A stretch of 64,000 nt of DNA from positions 2,115,657-2,179,656 of the forward strand of contig NZ_NIPO01000001.1 of NCBI RefSeq assembly GCF_002807015.1, read 5' to 3'. The notes under the pieces were generated by a model. That model ran no database searches and was not told where the DNA came from. It saw only the letters and a program-made list of their open reading frames with translations. The first letter of the stretch is position 1; each line of letters begins with the position of its first letter. Below are positions 62,689 to 64,000 of the stretch, in pieces. The stretch is from Avrilella dinanensis (GTDB lineage: Bacteria > Bacteroidota > Bacteroidia > Flavobacteriales > Flavobacteriaceae). The position numbers and the translations under genes are program-made.

Positions 62689-63662
62689 AAATAAATAGAT
62701 TCTAAGGCGTTGTTTTTCAATGAAAAAGAATAAGTTTTCTGCGTACATACTCTCGCCCCGAATCCTTCTTTCCAAAAGAGCAGTCCCTGATTGATTTTTT
62801 TTCCGTTGTCTTCATTGGAAGTGCCAAAATCAAAATATTTCTTTGTGTTTTGAAAATACTTCATCAATTCTGTGAACAATAAATCAAGTCCGCCTAATTG
62901 CCGGTAATCTTTCAAACCGGATATATACTGTACATGAACAACATCTTTATTGATGAATAAAACGGTTCCTCCGATGATTTTATTGTCCAGTTTTAATTCA
63001 TAAAACCGGATATTGTCTGGAAAACGGTGTTTTAGTAAAGCGATTTCATCGTATGTATGAACGGGATTTGTATGATATTTTTTATTCAGATTTGCAGTTA
63101 ATATATGTTCCCAAAAAAAAGACAAATCATCGGTTTCATTTATGGTAATTCCTTTTTTTTTAGCACTTTTTGCATCTCTAAGAATAGATTTTGATACCCG
63201 AAATGGGGCAGCCAGGTCGATGGCGCTACATATTTCCGATTTAATTATTTTAGCCTCGGTTACATAACTCAAGTAAGGCAAAATATCATTAAAATACTGA
63301 TGATAAAAAACCGGAATTTCCTTGATAATCAACTGTGCAATCTGCTGATTGGTCAGATAATCAAAAATATGTTCAAAATATTTGAGCTGATTGGTGGTTC
63401 GCTCCCCGTTTTGTACAATTAGTCCGCCATAAGTCAATCCCTGATGAGAATAAACTGTATTTTCATGGATATTGGCAGGAAAAACAGCAACTAATTTATC
63501 GTTGTCAAAAACCATCAACGAATAATCCTCAAATCGGTAGCTGTGATATTCCATAAAATCTCTGTGAAACAAAAAAGTTCCGTTTACAGAATTCAATACA
63601 AATTCGTTCCACGAATCGTAATACTTTGGAGAATATTTGATTATTTGTAAAACCAATATCAT
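62685..63662 (-). CDS. GNAT/FemAB-like N-acyltransferase
   Basis: 325 residues, soluble. Two GNAT-like halves. The C-terminal one (about 165-310) has [31 protein letters not shown] and [15 protein letters not shown], as in the Acetyltransf_6 (CelD/FemAB-like) family. Probably acylates the amino sugar made by the overlapping transaminase. In other bacteria that step is often done by a hexapeptide enzyme, which is also present here at 57990. Confidence 0.8.
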   Translation of the reverse strand: MILVLQIIKYSPKYYDSWNEFVLNSVNGTFLFHRDFMEYHSYRFEDYSLMVFDNDKLVAVFPANIHENTVYSHQGLTYGGLIVQNGERTTNQLKYFEHIFDYLTNQQIAQLIIKEIPVFYHQYFNDILPYLSYVTEAKIIKSEICSAIDLAAPFRVSKSILRDAKSAKKKGITINETDDLSFFWEHILTANLNKKYHTNPVHTYDEIALLKHRFPDNIRFYELKLDNKIIGGTVLFINKDVVHVQYISGLKDYRQLGGLDLLFTELMKYFQNTKKYFDFGTSNEDNGKKINQGLLFWKEGFGARVCTQKTYSFSLKNNALESIYL

Positions 63663-63813
63663 TTATTTTAGGCGAATTTACTGTATTTTTTATGATAATC
63701 TGAATATTCCCGCTGTTTTTAGCGTTTGAAAATTTAAACTATACTAGATAATCGGCAGAAATATATATACTGAATGTTAAACTAATTTAGCTGTTTTCTG
63801 AATAGAAATGAAT

Positions 63814-64000
63814 TTATCTAAATTTTTGTATTTCCTGCTTAAAAGTGCTAAGTATTAATTTGTGCTTATATGTGAATGAGATTAATTGTAAAATCGTATT
63901 AATGATTGGAAATGCTAGTATGATTAAAATTAGTTCATTAGAAATTGTTCCAAGTTCATACCAAATATATCCTAACAGGATAAATGAAATTATTAAGGAA
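63814..64000 (-). CDS. C-terminal end of a membrane protein (cut by window edge)
   Basis: Leftward frame entering from the right edge and ending with TAA at 63816-63814. 61 residues visible, strongly hydrophobic with two likely helices (LIISFILLGYIWYELG and ELILIILAFPIINTILQL) and a basic tail (KQEIQKFR). Position upstream of the GNAT-transaminase-flippase genes and composition suggest another flippase or polymerase of the surface-glycan locus. Family not assignable. The 151 bases between it and the GNAT gene are AT-rich with nothing recognisable. Confidence 0.55.
   Translation of the reverse strand, partial: SLIISFILLGYIWYELGTISNELILIILAFPIINTILQLISFTYKHKLILSTFKQEIQKFR

Overview
The window looks like a chromosomal segment of a Bacteroidota bacterium, most likely family Flavobacteriaceae. 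The evidence is AT-rich DNA, promoters with the Bacteroidota -7 box TAnnTTTG, a gldI homologue, fused ccoNO, fused cyclophilin-FKBP immunophilins, a type IX secretion (T9SS) C-terminal sorting domain, and a two-domain PlsC-GNAT lipid acyltransferase. No plasmid, phage, CRISPR or integrase signature was seen. The only mobile-element-like sequence is a 166 bp element with terminal inverted repeats near the left edge.

Layout. 1-4.2 kb: end of a small membrane protein, a MITE-like element, then a leftward operon nrnA-gldI and two cyclophilin-FKBP fusions. 4.2-13.7 kb: an FNR-type regulator divergent from a complete cbb3 cytochrome oxidase cluster (ccoI, ccoS, ccoNO, ccoQ, ccoP, ccoG, ccoH, TauE/SafE-like). 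A duplicated FNR-type operator sits at the same distance from two -7 boxes, one before ccoI and one inside the 3' end of ccoI before ccoS-ccoNO. 13.7-13.93 kb: a gene-free region with a consensus sigma-54 promoter, upstream dyad sites and a strong terminator about 100 nt downstream. It reads as a sigma-54-driven small RNA. 13.9-28.2 kb: mostly housekeeping and envelope genes (glycosyltransferase, YfhO, bifunctional lipid acyltransferase, ExoIII, OmpA lipoprotein, glutaryl-CoA dehydrogenase-like enzyme, MFS transporter, DinB-like protein, papain-like peptidase) plus a decayed gene start. 28.25-28.52 kb: three tandem tRNA-Phe genes. 28.6-32.7 kb: coaX-porin-lptC-small membrane protein-CorC-type operon. 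33.8-39.4 kb: a diheme peroxidase, a secreted PhoX-like T9SS protein and a leucine-rich-repeat protein. 40-45.7 kb: surE, lpxB, NlpC/P60 peptidase, ComEC, thioredoxin. 45.7-49.3 kb: two POT peptide transporters. 49.4-53.6 kb: class III aminotransferase, TPR protein, aroE, ftsE. 53.6-64 kb: a cell-surface polysaccharide locus with four glycosyltransferases, FdtA/FdtB-like sugar enzymes, two acyltransferases, two flippases and a cut-off membrane protein at the right edge.

How the parts fit. The cbb3 cluster holds the structural subunits together with the copper/heme assembly factors, and an O2-sensing type regulator beside it probably switches it on under low oxygen. The right-hand locus can convert a dTDP-4-keto-6-deoxyhexose to an N-acylated 3-amino-3,6-dideoxyhexose and assemble and flip a surface glycan. 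The genes for dTDP-sugar supply (rmlA/rmlB) and for polymerisation are not in view. The observations I rate most worth following are the sigma-54 small RNA candidate, the duplicated FNR promoter architecture, and the peroxidase-PhoX-LRR module.
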